Made by a program: the position numbers and the translations under genes. The notes below the pieces were generated by a model, which saw only the letters and a list, made by a program, of their open reading frames with translations, did not search any database and was not told the origin of the DNA. From Toxorhynchites rutilus septentrionalis (taxonomy: Eukaryota; Arthropoda; Insecta; Diptera; Culicidae): a stretch of DNA of 64,000 bases. The stretch is from assembly GCF_029784135.1 (NCBI RefSeq), contig NC_073746.1, forward strand, positions 256,966,994 through 257,030,993, written 5' to 3'. This document shows positions 1-11,228 of this stretch, piece after piece (position 1 is the first letter of the stretch; each line of letters starts with the position of its first letter).

Positions 1-1430
1 TGCGAGGTGGTGCGAAAAAAAAAGAAAAAATAAAACCAAAACGAGTGGAGGCAGCAAGAACGAGATGGAACGATTCGACTAGTAAGCCCTGAACATCCAG
101 CCCATGCTCCAGCACGTTAAAATGGAACAGTGCAGTATATGTCCAGGGAAGAACGATCCATTGCATAAGAGATTTTTCAATTTTTACGATCAGTCGATAG
201 TGGGATCTTCTAGGATGAGGTTTGGAAAGTTCTACGCAGCTCATGATGCGCTACGAACTTCTTACTCTCGGATGGAAACCATCAATTTCCCAGGGCTGAG
301 CACCTGCTACAGATTGGCAGCTTGCAAGCCTGCCCAGTCGTCCCTCCGTCAGTCTTTCAGTCGGTTTTCTCCCGCCGGCCCAAAGCCATCGGTGATTGAC
401 GTGGTCTGTCGTCGATAAGAAAAGCCTTAACACGGTCTCTTTGGTGGTGCAGTCAAGTGCAGTGACAATTGGTGATAAGACACAGAGTGACAATAATTCA
501 GTCCGATTGACTGTATGTGGAGTGTAAGCTGTTATTTGGCCTGCAGTAGATCGTCCGGCTATAACGTGGAAGCGAAGGATTTGCAATACGAGGAAATCAT
601 TTTTGGCACAGAAGGTAACGTTTAATATTACATCAAAAACTGTTGTATAATAGTTTCACTGTCTCGTATTTGCTAAAGTTGTCACGTACTACACATTGCG
701 ACAGCAATTGTGGGTCATATTGCGATGACCAATGGAATATCTAGAATAACAAATCAATCCAATTCGAATAAACGCATATGTAAGTTTTAACAGACTTTAA
801 CACTACACGTCGTATATAGTGTAGTTTTCAAAGCATTTATTCCTCTACATTAATGGATTCCAAAAACTTGATCATTACACATCTGTAGAGCAGGCAAATG
901 ACAGACCATCCACCTGCCGTTCAGTGGGTTAAAATTTGGGATATCGATTTATCAAATAATCTGGATTTAATATAAATTGCTGTTATATTCAGACGGAAAA
1001 AACGACGATGAATAATGCCATTAATAAAAAATAATAAAACATTACATATCAGATGTCATTTTATAGATCCACTAACATCGCATTTGGTTGATAACAATTT
1101 GAAAATCAGGGAATATCAGGGGATTCAAATAATGTCATAAATTATCAGGGAATTTCGTCTCCAATCTGGAGAAAATGAAATTCCGCTAACTAGAATTCTG
1201 ATTATTGCAGTAATTAGAAAGTTAATGTTACCAAAAAAGTTGTTTTTGACTAGATGACTGCAGATTTTTCAATATATGTTGATTTCTTTTGTCTGTAGGT
1301 GAACATAGTCTTTCCGAAAAGTAAATAGCGCTAAAGTAGACGGCTTTTATATTCACGCTGCTTTTACTGGCATTTGGCATCAGTACCTGCACTTCAACCA
1401 ATTCCCTTACTTTTTTCTTCTTCGAAAACT
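1..1430. other. No recognised gene; possible 5' UTR exon at the left
   Basis: I see no recognisable protein. The stretch around 350-614 is GC-richer than what follows. It has several TCAGT-like initiator sequences and ends in CAGAAG followed by GTAACG at 615, a fair splice donor. That would suit a non-coding first exon of a gene whose intron fills the window, but there is no transcript evidence and no acceptor I can pair with it. The 104-codon open frame at 104-418 matches no family I know. From about 950 on the sequence is AT-rich. Confidence 0.3.
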
Positions 1431-1439
1431 ATCGATAAA

Positions 1440-2028
1440 TTTATGCTTGAAAATTATACTATCAAAGCTGAGATCATGTAGTGCCTGGGAACAATTGTGT
1501 ATCACAAATCACTCCGTACTGCTGAAAAACACATGGTTGTATTGAGAAGAATGTTTCATGACAGCCAGAAATCTGATAAGGTCTAACTAGGGCGTGATAA
1601 AATTAGCTTTATGATAATGTTTGGCTTTGCCCCGAATTCTGAATCTGAGCTCAAAGAAGGTTTGCTATGCATTACATCTATACATTGTGGTTGGTTTCGA
1701 TGAGTCTTTGAACAAGACTACAAAGAGGCTGCCGATGGATCTGAATGTCAGATTTTGGAATAAGAAGAGAAGGAGAATTGGTAGATCGTTACACGACGTC
1801 AATGTTCTTGGGACATTCTCAAACATCAGAGATCAACTCGCAGATTTCAAAGAAGGTATGGGAATTGTATATTTGAACAAATGTTTTGTTGGATCGATGG
1901 ACGTGAATTGGTGATCATATTACGCGAGCTGCAAGTGGACTTTCAAAATGGAGAAGAAAAACTCGTGAATTTGGGTAGCTTCAGATTGCATATTTTACAC
2001 GGTTCATCAAAAGAGTTGATGGATTAAA
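1440..2028 (+). pseudogene. hAT-like transposase relic, central part
   Basis: Broken coding sequence of a hAT-like transposase common in arthropod genomes. A first segment reads RRMFHDSQKSDK and then KISFMIMFG. A second (1621-1914) reads VVGFDESLNKTT, then DLNVRFWNKK and GSMDVNW. After a frameshift near 1910 it continues LRELQVDFQNGEEKL and GSFRLHILHGS. The order MFPDSQ, FDESLNK, DxxVRFW, MDGxxVNW, GSCGLHxxHG is that of the family (from memory). Stops and frameshifts show it is dead. The N-terminal BED finger and C-terminal dimerisation region are missing; a C-terminal fragment of the same kind of protein lies at 35090-35610. Confidence 0.7.
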
Positions 2029-2089
2029 AAAAACTCTCCAAAATTTTACGACAGACAAATCTTGAAAAACCATTTACACAAAACTAGAA

Positions 2090-2335
2090 TCAAAACGATG
2101 CTTGATGTTTACGTGTCACACCAATCAACACAAGAAAAAACTTAATAGTTCGAATCTTCATCTGCGAAGCCTTGGCTAAATGGAACATCCATTTCTGGAA
2201 CGGACGATGACTGGCGATAGGGTCACATATCACAACATGGTTCACAAAACCGATCATGGTCAATGCACCTTGAAGCAGCTCGAATGTTGGCCAAACCAAG
2301 AACAAGCTTCTTGTAGTGCATTTGGTGGTCTGGAG
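2090..2335 (+). pseudogene. Mariner transposase relic (central part)
   Basis: Three plus-strand frames together give the conserved central part of a mariner transposase: RMLDVYVSHQST, then ICEALAKWNIHFWNG, then SQNRSWSMHLEAARMLAKP and CIWW. These match the usual order LDVWVPHxL, ISICxSLLxRN, RSWSKPGExAQxxAKP, LCIWWD (from memory). Frameshifts and stops separate the pieces, and the expected TGDEKW with its catalytic aspartate is degraded to TDDDWR. No terminal repeats are paired with it. It directly follows the hAT-like relic. Confidence 0.65.
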
Positions 2336-2363
2336 AGTAATAATTTATAATTACTCTCCAGAC
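2328..2363. repeat. Perfect 14-bp inverted repeat
   Basis: GTCTGGAGAGTAAT is followed 8 bases later by its exact reverse complement ATTACTCTCCAGAC. It sits at the 3' edge of the mariner relic, overlapping its last recognisable codons, and is probably a small rearrangement. No function is implied. Confidence 0.8.
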
Positions 2364-2477
2364 TCACTTATTATAAACTATTATAAACAAAGAGATCGTT
2401 TGAAGCTAGCGAATGATCAGAAACAGCCAGTATTGACCGATAGTATTATAGCTAGGATCTGATATCATAGACCTATT

Positions 2478-2600
2478 CCTATCTCTGATAAATCATAACA
2501 ACACTTACACGTTCACGAAATCGTTTTAATAAATTATATAATGTCGATTTAGCCACCTCCAGCGATTTGGTGATTTGAGTACCTGACAAAACGGATCAAC
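2478..2600 (-). pseudogene. Tc1/mariner-type transposase N-terminus (helix-turn-helix) relic
   Basis: The reverse strand reads LSGTQITKSLEVAKSTLYNL followed by LKRFRERV. This is a homeodomain-like helix-turn-helix of the type at the N-terminus of Tc1/mariner transposases (consensus like TEIAKxLGVSKSTVYRVLKRF). Only this segment is left, with no start or catalytic domain next to it. It is too short to assign to a family. Confidence 0.5.
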
Positions 2601-3033
2601 GTGGAATTCTCACCGCCGAAAGATACAGGGTTTCCAAACCATTAGCTGTCAAAATATTTGAGATACGCCCATTATGCCCGCTGGTATTAAATGAACTGCG
2701 ATTCCGGATTCTAACTGAATTAAACCTTAAGGGTAAATTGATAACATAACCGCTTGCATCTTTATTCTCCAGCACAATCGTTCAAGCCATATTGCAGAGC
2801 ATGTAATGCAAAAATGCAAATTTCATATGGAAGTCCTGATTATGGGTTTTAGATATGAAACTATAATCAGCTTATTCAGGATGCATAATACACAGAAAGA
2901 TTGTTTTTATGGGGTTTCCAATACTCTAAATAAACCTCTACTCAGACCACCAAGTGAGCTTTGTTGAACCTGGGAGATTGACATGAAACTCTCAGTACCT
3001 ATTCTGAAAATATTGTTTACACATTGAAAATGT

Positions 3034-3112
3034 ATACGTTAAATCGAGGTAAAATGTACGTTATATCGAGTGACGTTATATCGAGGGTACGTTATATCGA
3101 AGATACACTGTA
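3034..3112. repeat. Pogo/Tigger-like transposon terminus with ACGTTATATCGA repeats
   Basis: Four consecutive copies of TACGTTATATCGA-like units end in AAGATACACTGTA. Read outwards on the minus strand the end is TACAGTGTATCTTCGATATAA, resembling pogo/Tigger termini (CAGTxxAxCTTCGATATAACG) and starting at a TA. The opposite end was not found, so this is a solo terminus or one end of a rearranged copy. Confidence 0.5.
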
Positions 3113-6100
3113 GTAAGAATATTCATACAAAGATGCGTTGAACTAAGAAATTCTCCCGAATTGCACTGGTTCAAGTACATGAGGTTTGATGAAAAAGAAT
3201 AACAAGAATTTTCAAATTTCGTTTTATACCCATCGTGAATTTGATAAGTTTATTTATGACAAAATAGTTCAATTGATTTGCACAAATCATTGCTTAAAAA
3301 ATAGGAATAATTATGATATTTACAATGGTGACTGGATACTTTTGGCAAGACTTAAAGGCCTTAAAGTAAAGAAATCATCCCCGTCAGCAAGACAAATAAT
3401 GATGTTCGATACGATAATGCCAACGAATTGTAGATTCTTATCTCAAAATGAAATAATACTGGTTGCGTTTCAATCAAAACTGCATCTACACGAGCAACCA
3501 AGTGAATATGTACAATTTTATATTTTATGAGCCGCAAAATGAAACTGTAAAGAATACAGCTAAACAATCCAAAATTAGTAATTATTTTTATTAGGACTCA
3601 TCAAGACTGATTATCACTGATGTTATGTTGAAAACTTATGTTAGTTTCTATGATTTTTTTAAACGAGTTGAAAGTTGCCAATATTTTTCTATATGTTATG
3701 TTAAATACGAATGATGTGAAAATTCAAAGAAATCATCTCAAATGTTGATTCAAATCAATAACTGAATCATAGTTTTGGCAGAAACTTTGCTCCAAACAAA
3801 AGTTTTATTATTTTTTAGTCCATAGTTGTTCTCTTTATCAGAACGAGTTGTAATCTTCTCGAAGACCGATCAGCTGCACAGTACAGTGTCTCCAGTTTTC
3901 TCGCCGGATCGTAATCTGAGATGTTGGAATGACCGGTTCTACTTCGTCGATTGGTCTCTTGTGCATTGGGCCGTCGTAAGAGTATCCGTGTAATTTTTAA
4001 TCCCACATGCTTTTGAGAAAATTCAGCAACTTTTCAGGATAACATACGGTCGCCGATGATGATTATTCTTCTTTCTTAATGAACGCTGGACAACCCAGGA
4101 CCACGATGTGAAATTTAAAAAAAATTAAGTTCTGTCAAGAAAAAAAGAAACACTATCAAAAAATCCTTCCCGCATTACGTACGCTCTCACAAGCATTCGA
4201 TAAACCCTAACTACAGATAACTTCATATCGGATGGATAACTTCATAGATCGGAGTAAAAGGCATCCATTATGTTTTCTGGTAGGTGCAGATAACTTCGAA
4301 TCGAAACACAAAATCTAAATCCTCCCACAGTTGATGAGGATTTTGTTGATATTTTTAATGAAGAACTACTTCATGGGGCAGACATAAACAGACTGATATT
4401 TCTGCAAGTTTTCTGTTTCCAGACACCAAAGTATTTCTTTGAAGCTACTGACCATTTTCGATTCTCTCATTTTTAAAATCTAATCGAGCTTTTTTGGAAA
4501 ATCATGGGTCGAAAACCAGTTGTGTGATTAAAGTAAGACGTTCGAAAAGTTATCGGAAAGTCAATGGACTTTCTAAATAACACATGCAACACATAAATAA
4601 CACATGCAACTAATTCAGACAATAAGTTTGATATAAAATACCGTTGTATTTTACAACACATATGATATGTATTTGCAAAAATATTTTATCTAGAATACTG
4701 ACTTGATTTCATATAGTTTGACGACTAATGGTCTATAGTCGGTCTCACGAAAATTGAGATAATAAGTTTCACATTCTTGAGAGTATTCAGCGTTCGCGTA
4801 ATGCACAAATCATACTGACAAACATGAAAATCGGTTGGTGTTAAACTTCAAACGTTGCAATATTTCAAAAAAATAAAACATGATTTGTTATAGTTCTACT
4901 CCGCGGACTTCATTAATCCATGGCCCACGGTAAGTTAGTATTACAAGTTTAGCAAAAATGGGCTGACACACCTTGATGCATATGTATATAGCATGTAAAG
5001 AACCACGTTGAGTACTTCAACCGAAACTCCACCGCTCCATCGACATGAATTTACATGACGCCTGAACACGTGTTCACCATGGATTCCCAGCGTGCAAATC
5101 AGTTACAGCCCGTCGATTTCCAGCGTCTTCACCTCATTAACAAATCATGAAAAACGCTTTTTGATTTTATACTTATTAGAGTGTTAAACATCGATTCTCG
5201 TCGCTACTACAATTACTGCTACCTACTGCTACTCGGTATGTTAGCGGTGAAAGAGAATCATTACTTCTCAGTGCACAAAAGTGAGTTCATTATAAAGATT
5301 TTACTTCTTGGACCAGCTGTTTTCAAAGCCAAAAGCATCGTACGAAAAAATACCAGCCAGGGAATTATAAAACCATATTGATTATAGCTTGTGGAGAAAA
5401 TTTGCCGCATCGGCGACCATCGATGGTGGTACTCCGATGTACAACCATATATAAAAAATATAATCAGATACGATGCGTTCCCTTCCCATCTCCCCGAACG
5501 TATATTATCTACCCAACACTTTCAACCTGCAAAAACTGGATAAATGGAATGCATTGAGCTTTCTCAATCAACATATAAACACAGTTGTTTTTTGTCCAAA
5601 GTGCACATTCTCCCCAACTGCAATAACGAAAGTACGTGAGCAGAAGATTGATTCCCTGGTGATCTTATTCTTCCGAACAAGCCACAGAAAGCGCCCTCGA
5701 AGCGACTATCTAAGATCACCGAATCAACAAGTTCATGATTCGCCTTGCATTTCTTCAGTTGGGTGCGAGCTCAGCGTGTTCGCCGGTTTTCGAAGAAATC
5801 GTAAAATTGGCACCAATTATCGTTGCGTTTTTCGTCTCTTATTTCTCTCCGCATTCTTGGCCGAGCTGAGATGTGGGACTTAAAGGTGGAGCATTTGAAA
5901 TTCTTGGTGGGAGAATTCGTGTCTAGTGCGAATGCAATGGTTGGCTTTGGGGATGACCGACTGGCTTGGGAGATAAGAAGAATTTCAGGACAGACTGAAC
6001 ACATCGTTTCGAAATGATTCTAATATTTGAGTGAACTCACAAGATGTATAAAATAGTTCGCCCTTCGTCTGATGATTAGTAACGTGAGTAACGTTAGATA

Positions 6101-6580
6101 TTTAGTGTTTAGTCATTTTCTCGGACTTCTTACAATGAACAGAGTCTAAACAGAGGATCAACCGAAAAAAGTGGGTCTGATATTGCTCAAACCACGTATA
6201 TTTGTTCCTCTACGAAATATTTTAGACGTGCTTAAGGTCAACAATTCAGTATTAGAGTGGTCTGAAAAATCGGATGTTTTGTTGTGCTCATTTCTAAAAA
6301 ATGTAAATTTTGAACCGCTCGACCAGTCTGCAATTTCTTAATTGCAAATGAAAAGTATTCTGGTCGAGACCTGAGAGACATAGTTCTTGATATTATTTTA
6401 AGTAACGTTGTAAATGAAGTACCCTAAGGGCCAAATGAGAAACGGTTGAGAGAAAGAGAAATCAACCTTGTCTAACTTTTTCACAGCAATATCGTGGTTG
6501 ATTTTTGTCGAAGCCGGCTGACATGAGACGGGGTTATACGGGACTTCCTGCAAAATGTTATTTTGCACGATCAATTACCT
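3113..6580. other. AT-rich stretch without recognised genes
   Basis: The open frames 3186-3530 (plus), 5473-5883 (plus) and 5771-6004 (minus) match no family I know and have no supporting context. A TATAAAA at about 6047 lies ahead of a plausible initiator, but no coding sequence follows. The segment 5473-6020 is somewhat GC-richer than its surroundings and could be single-copy DNA. I see no terminal repeats, RNA genes or transposase motifs. Confidence 0.4.
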
Positions 6581-6740
6581 TATGCAAAATATTAGCTCAA
6601 CCGGACTTCATTTACTAGTGTCGCAAACGTCAAAGTTTTTTGAAAACCGAAAAATCACCCAAGGGAGGACATGAAATCGGGAATCGGGTCGCCTGTGCAA
6701 CACTAATAAATGAAGTCCGATTGAGCTGATATTTTGCATA
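6581..6740. repeat. 45-bp imperfect inverted repeat (MITE-like)
   Basis: Bases 6581-6625 (starting TATGCAAAATATTAGCTCAA) are repeated in reverse complement at 6696-6740 with few differences. A 70-bp spacer carries CACCCAAGGGAGGAC. The phrase about a pyrimidine-rich GGACTTCATTTA next to AGCTCAA resembles the repeats at 23031 and 33748. No target duplication was identified. Confidence 0.65.
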
Positions 6741-7212
6741 GAGTAGTTTATCGTGAAAATCAACATTTTTAAGAAAGTCTCGTTTGAAAATTCGAAGGTC
6801 ACTTTTTTTCCATACATGCATTGGTATATCGTATAGTAAAGTATGACTTTTTATCTATGTTTTCTACTAATCGGTATGGTTCATAACATTACTTTCGAAA
6901 ATGGTGATCCTAAACTGACCTCACGGTCTTGAACCGGCTATCCATTTTCTTGCGGCGAATCTACTCCCGAATGGCCATAAATGACCCCATTATATAGTCA
7001 ATAAGTGAAAATAATTCACGAGCGGAAGTCGAATTTGTTTTGACTTCCGGTTTACTGATACTGACTCTAAATGACTAGCAATGATAAAAACCATCTACGA
7101 TATGGGTAAATATGAGAACACGGAGAACACGCTACCAGATAATCGCTGATACAGGTGTTAATGGCGCCTACGTTCTGATAATAAATATGCATGTATTTAC
7201 CCAAACTGATGA
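6741..7212. other. Non-coding stretch ahead of the LINE relic
   Basis: AT-rich sequence with no transposase or gene motifs. It contains short repeated words such as GACTTCCGG near 7040 but no pairable termini. The LINE sequence becomes recognisable only after about 7237. Confidence 0.4.
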
Positions 7213-7236
7213 ATGCGTGAATGGGAAGGTTCATCA

Positions 7237-7690
7237 GTAGGATCGGTATTTTTGTGGTACTTATCGTGTAATGTATTAGTAGCGGTGCATAATCGACTTA
7301 GCCCCATCAGTTGCTCTGTAGATGACGACATAGAACAGGTTTGGACTATTAGTGACGCAAAAATTTGGAAAATTTACGTAGGAGCTGTTTGTATTCCGCC
7401 CGACCAAGCAAGAAATGTCAACAACATTAGAAAGCTTGTTGAATCGAGTGACAAAGTTTTGAGTTCGTCTGAAGACCTGCACTTGCACTTGATATTTGGG
7501 GATTTCAGTCAACCCTCACTTGTTTGGCACACTTCCTCCGGAGGGTTCGCTACTACTGATTCTCACGAATCATCGTTCCCGCAATCTAGTATCGCGTTAC
7601 TCGACGGTATGTCGGGACATTAGATCTGTTGCTCGTCAATGCAGATACCAGATCGCTCTGTGTTGTTTCTAATCCCCCCCTAGCCGCTCA
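7237..7690 (+). pseudogene. Jockey-like LINE relic: apurinic endonuclease part
   Basis: The open frame around 7213-7620 holds the middle of a LINE endonuclease: VLVAVHNRLSP, a segment ending KIYVGAVCIPPDQ, then LIFGDFSQPSLVWH. The last matches the conserved GDFNxPxLxW signature with the catalytic Asp and Asn, here changed to Asp and Ser. Just beyond the stop, another frame reads DLLLVNADTRSL. The enzyme would nick the target DNA to prime reverse transcription. The 5' part of the element (ORF1 and the start of the endonuclease) is missing, as in 5'-truncated LINEs. Confidence 0.75.
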
Positions 7691-7740
7691 CATGCGTTGA
7701 TCAGTTACACCGCCCGGTTCCAAATTTTATTGAAATGCTC

Positions 7741-8987
7741 AGCCCCCACTAGATTCGAGGAACCGAATGATGACAGGAAATTAAACTTCAGTGAAACTAA
7801 CTTTGCTGCTTTGAATCAAGCTCCCTCTTCGATTTACTGGTCCCGACTATATGATTTAAATTATGTCAATGAAGCTGTTGATTTATTCACTATCATCTAT
7901 ATCGGCTGTTTTGTGAACATTTCCCTCACCGCGCTCTCGTCCATCACTGCCATGGTCAAACCATCATCTCCGTCAGCTTAAACGAGAGAGGGCAGTAGCA
8001 TTGCGACAATATCCAGGACACAAAAACCATTGGACAAATGGAAGGTTTTGTGCAGTTAGTGCTAGTTATAAAAAGTATAATCGCTTCCTATATGCTAGAC
8101 ATGTTCGTCGGCTTCAATCCAAAAATATTCTGGAAGTTCGTGAACAGCAAAAGAAAGGAAGATGGCCTTCCATCTAACATGTTGCTAAAGGACAAATCAT
8201 CCGAGTCCTTCTATGACATCTGCAATTTATTCGCTGATTTTTTTTCAAACGTATTCGACGACACTATAGTGGGTCCGGATGAAGTCGGGAATGCTACAAT
8301 GAACGTTCAAGTGAATGCCCTCACCTTACGTATTGGTGGCATTGCAGTTTCGGAAGTTATTACAGTCTAGATAAAAATGAAGTCCTCGGTGTCAGCGGGA
8401 CCAGATGGAATCCTAGCTATCATTTTGAAACGATGTGCTGAAAATATCTGTGAGCCTTTAAGATTCATCTGCATAAATCACTTTCGGACTCTGTTTTTTC
8501 CGGATAAATGGATAAATGTGTCGTATTATCCTTCATCAGCAAACTATCTACAATCCAATGGTCTTATACTATCTGCGGAGAAAAGCTCAAAAGAGTCTCG
8601 AACATAAGAGGTCTAGGAGTAGAATTGGATTACAAAATGACCTTTCGTGATTGTTACTCCAGCATCATCGCTAAGGCTAACAGGAATCTAGGCTTCATCT
8701 TCTGTGTCTCGAAGGAGTTTCGTGATCCTTACTGTTTACGAGCTTTGTACTATACTTTGGTGCGTTCTGGCTTGGAGTCAGCCAAAACCCATATTTGTTG
8801 GGAAATTACTGCTAGGAGAAATTGCGGCTCCCAACATACTTTCGCGAATCAATTTCAGCGTTCAGACAACTTCGCCCACGGTAAATTCTTAGGCTGAACT
8901 TTCAGAATATGCACAGAATGAATCAATCAGACCAATGTGTGCTATTTTTAACGAAGTTTTCAACTTTTTTGATTTCAAAGTTACTGT
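7741..8987 (+). pseudogene. Jockey-like LINE relic: linker and reverse transcriptase with the core deleted
   Basis: Continues the same element. The linker includes FWKFVNSKRKEDGLPSNM, then SFYDICNLFADFFSNVF. The reverse transcriptase begins at 8377 with SAGPDGILAIILKRCAENI and FPDKWINV, then jumps within a few bases to LSTIQWSYTICGEKLKRVS and IRGLGVELDYKMTFRD, which belong to the thumb. The palm with the catalytic aspartates is therefore gone, an internal deletion of several hundred bases (inference from family length). A last piece at 8935-8987 reads MCAIFNEVFNFFDF. Stops and frameshifts are frequent. Sequence after 9320 may be its 3' end, separated by the inserted MITE. Confidence 0.75.
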
Positions 8988-9320
8988 TAAGGGGGGACCC
9001 GGGTCTGGATGCTCGAAAAAATCGAATTTTTTGTTTTTGCATTTTTGGGAAGCTTATGCCCTCAGAAATGTTGTCCTAAAAGGATTTCTCTGTATTTTAT
9101 TTCGTTGGAAAGTTACAGCCAAAAGTATGAGGTCACCTCAAAGGATATAGTATAGCTGTATGAATTTTTGAACGCGTTTTTCTCGGAACCGTATTTTTCT
9201 GCTGGTGGTATCGATAACTCTGGATCTACTCGACCGATTTGACTGAATTTTGTTTTGAAACAATCGAAAAATTACGAAAATTCGTTATTATTCAACCTTC
9301 CAGACAGGGGTCCCTCCTTA
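8988..9320. mobile_element. TTAA-flanked MITE, piggyBac-like ends
   Basis: About 330 bp with inverted ends: TTAAGGGGGGACCCGGGTCT on the left and CAGACAGGGGTCCCTCCTTAA on the right, whose reverse complement starts TTAAGGAGGGACCC. The flanking TTAA on both sides is the target duplication typical of piggyBac-type transposition. There is no coding capacity. It is inserted in the 3' region of the Jockey-like LINE, so it is the younger of the two. Confidence 0.8.
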
Positions 9321-9732
9321 ATGTATTTACTGAACAACTACGATCAATGTTCTAGTATTAAGAATGTGTTATTAAATTCATGTAGACTTCTCTGTTCGAT
9401 AAATAAATGTAAGTATAAATGTAAAAATGTAGACAAGAGATTGGGAAACCCCTTTCTGGTCAACGACAACAGGACCCGTGGTGCTTTCTACAATGCATCG
9501 ATGTCGATGAACACTCCAGCAGAAAATATATTACTTACGTCATTTTTATTAGTACTTAATTGAGATTAATTGGATTATGCCAACTTCTATTTCAGCCCCA
9601 GAATGTAATACAGTTCATTTAATTGGAACGTAAACTACCAATTAGAGGGAAGATTTATTGCATTATTTTTTATATAGAAATGTACAGCTGTCCCCATTTG
9701 CTTATCGAAGCTTTCAAATAATATGATCGGTA
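9321..9732. other. Possible 3' end of the LINE relic, then plain sequence
   Basis: The stretch to about 9560 stays open in one frame (ORF 9255-9563, which begins inside the MITE) and could be the displaced 3' end of the LINE, but I see no diagnostic motif. The rest is AT-rich and featureless. Confidence 0.25.
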
Positions 9733-10307
9733 TTCAGTCAGACCGGACTAAGTAACAAAATAAGAAAAACTGATCACTACTTTTATCAGATCACACTTAT
9801 GTTACAAACAGCCTGGTTTATGACATAAATTTATTTTGACTGATCAGCAAAAACTGATAATATTATGCAGTCAGGGTGGACCCATTGCATACGAAAGAAA
9901 CCAAGTGATAACCGGAAAATGGAAGGAATTTCAAATTAAGTATTGGATTTCTCCGCATTAGAAGGTTCTTCCCTTCGTCCTTCAACTAACACGGAAAAGT
10001 AAATCATATTGAAACACAATGTATATGCATATGTATCTGTATACCCGATAATACGATAATACATATGTATCGATATACCCGATGTTGTGGTTCATTCAGA
10101 GTGGACCAAGTGCACCAGTCGTAAAACCATCTTGATTGACCTTGAAGATTTTTTTTGTATTAACGCCATTATACGACCTTGCTAAAGAGTAACTGTAGAA
10201 AAACAATTGAGGAGAGTGATTTCAATCTACTAAAACTACAAAGTTTTAATCTTTGAGTTTGATTTACTCGAAATGATAATTATGATATTTAGTCCGGTCT
10301 GACTGAA
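9733..10307. mobile_element. MITE with TTCAGTCAGACCGGACTAA terminal repeats
   Basis: The 19-bp end TTCAGTCAGACCGGACTAA at 9733-9751 recurs as its exact reverse complement at 10289-10307, enclosing about 575 bp without coding potential. Internally two related words (CAGTCAGGGTGGACC near 9870 and TTCAGAGTGGACCAAG near 10095) suggest subterminal repeats or a nested copy. I could not identify a clear target duplication. Confidence 0.7.
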
Positions 10308-10365
10308 CACGAACCATATGCATGTGTAAAAATAATTGTCGATAAGCATGTGTGAAAAATTATTC

Positions 10366-10917
10366 AAAGGGTCTTTCAGATTAAACGCTCACGCAAAAAA
10401 ATGAAACAGCTCCTTATATTTTTTCATTCGCTCCGTCGATAGTAACACTGCATTCCTCACTTCGGGACGATAATATTCGGCTACTCGTTCAGTCTGATCG
10501 GTTTTTTTGTGTCAAATTGTACAAATTACAAGAGCGTGTATTTTTAGTGAAATCGTATTACTCGAGCAACCGAAGCCTTAATGAAACTTTGTCCTCTTTT
10601 GGTAAGAATTTCAACATTTCTTGTCGTCGATTACTTCCTCTGGGGGTACTTGAAGGACCGTTGCTATGTTAATATGCCACAAAATTTGGAGAAACTTAAA
10701 GAAGAAATAACTCGGATTTTCAACAGCATCGAAGTCGTAATGTCAGAGTTGTGCATGAAGAATTTTGTTCACCGTTCAAAACACGTTATCGAAAAGGGAT
10801 GGTCACATCGAAAATGTCATAAATAAGCTTTATTTTCGTTTTTAAAAATAAAAATCGGTTCATTTTTGTAGAAGTTATTAAAATTTGTTGCATGAGCGTT
10901 TAATCTGAAAACCCCTG
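10366..10917 (+). mobile_element. Deleted Tc1/mariner-superfamily element with a transposase C-terminus
   Basis: Terminal repeats: AGGGTCTTTCAGATTAAACG on the left, and on the right the reverse complement of AGGGGTTTTCAGATTAAACG, ending at a TA (10918-10919). Between them, from about 10615, one frame reads VDYFLWGYLKDRCYVNMPQN, EKLKEEITRIFNSIE, and stops after GWSHRKCHK. This is the C-terminal tail of the same transposase type as the fuller element at 54264-55550 (DFFLWGYAKDRVYANSPQT). HTH and catalytic core are lost, so this is a non-autonomous deletion derivative. Confidence 0.75.
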
Positions 10918-11046
10918 TATTCAAAAGGAATGATTTTTATTTGTATGAAAAAGAACATGGATAGCCACAGAAAAAAAAATCAAGATACACAATTGGAAGC
11001 CTCTATTGTCTGAAACTGTAACAGGTGAACGGTAATGACTAAAAAT

Positions 11047-11228
11047 AATACGAATTGAATAAAGTTCTGATGGGAAAATTACTAGAATGGGAGAATAGAC
11101 AAGACAAAATAATTTTACAACATGATAACGTCAGACAACATGTTCGTAGATTCGTTATTAATCGTCTAGAAAGAGTGAACGGCCTGGTCTATGGTGTCGG
11201 CCAGCCAGACTTCTACCAGCGTTTTAAG
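11047..11228 (+). pseudogene. Mariner transposase fragment
   Basis: One open frame reads KLLEWENRQDKIILQHDNVR, then QHVRRFVINRLERVNG. The HDNxRxH motif contains the second catalytic aspartate of mariner transposases (usual form ILQHDNARPHxA). The following PPYSPDLAPSD segment is not recognisable and the frame ends shortly after. No termini were found. Confidence 0.6.

Noticed and set aside
5473..5883. 136-codon open frame
   Set aside because: No recognisable motif, an overlapping antisense frame of similar quality, no gene-like context.
6047..6053. TATA box of a host gene
   Set aside because: TATAAAA is common by chance in AT-rich DNA and no coding sequence or initiator pair supports it.
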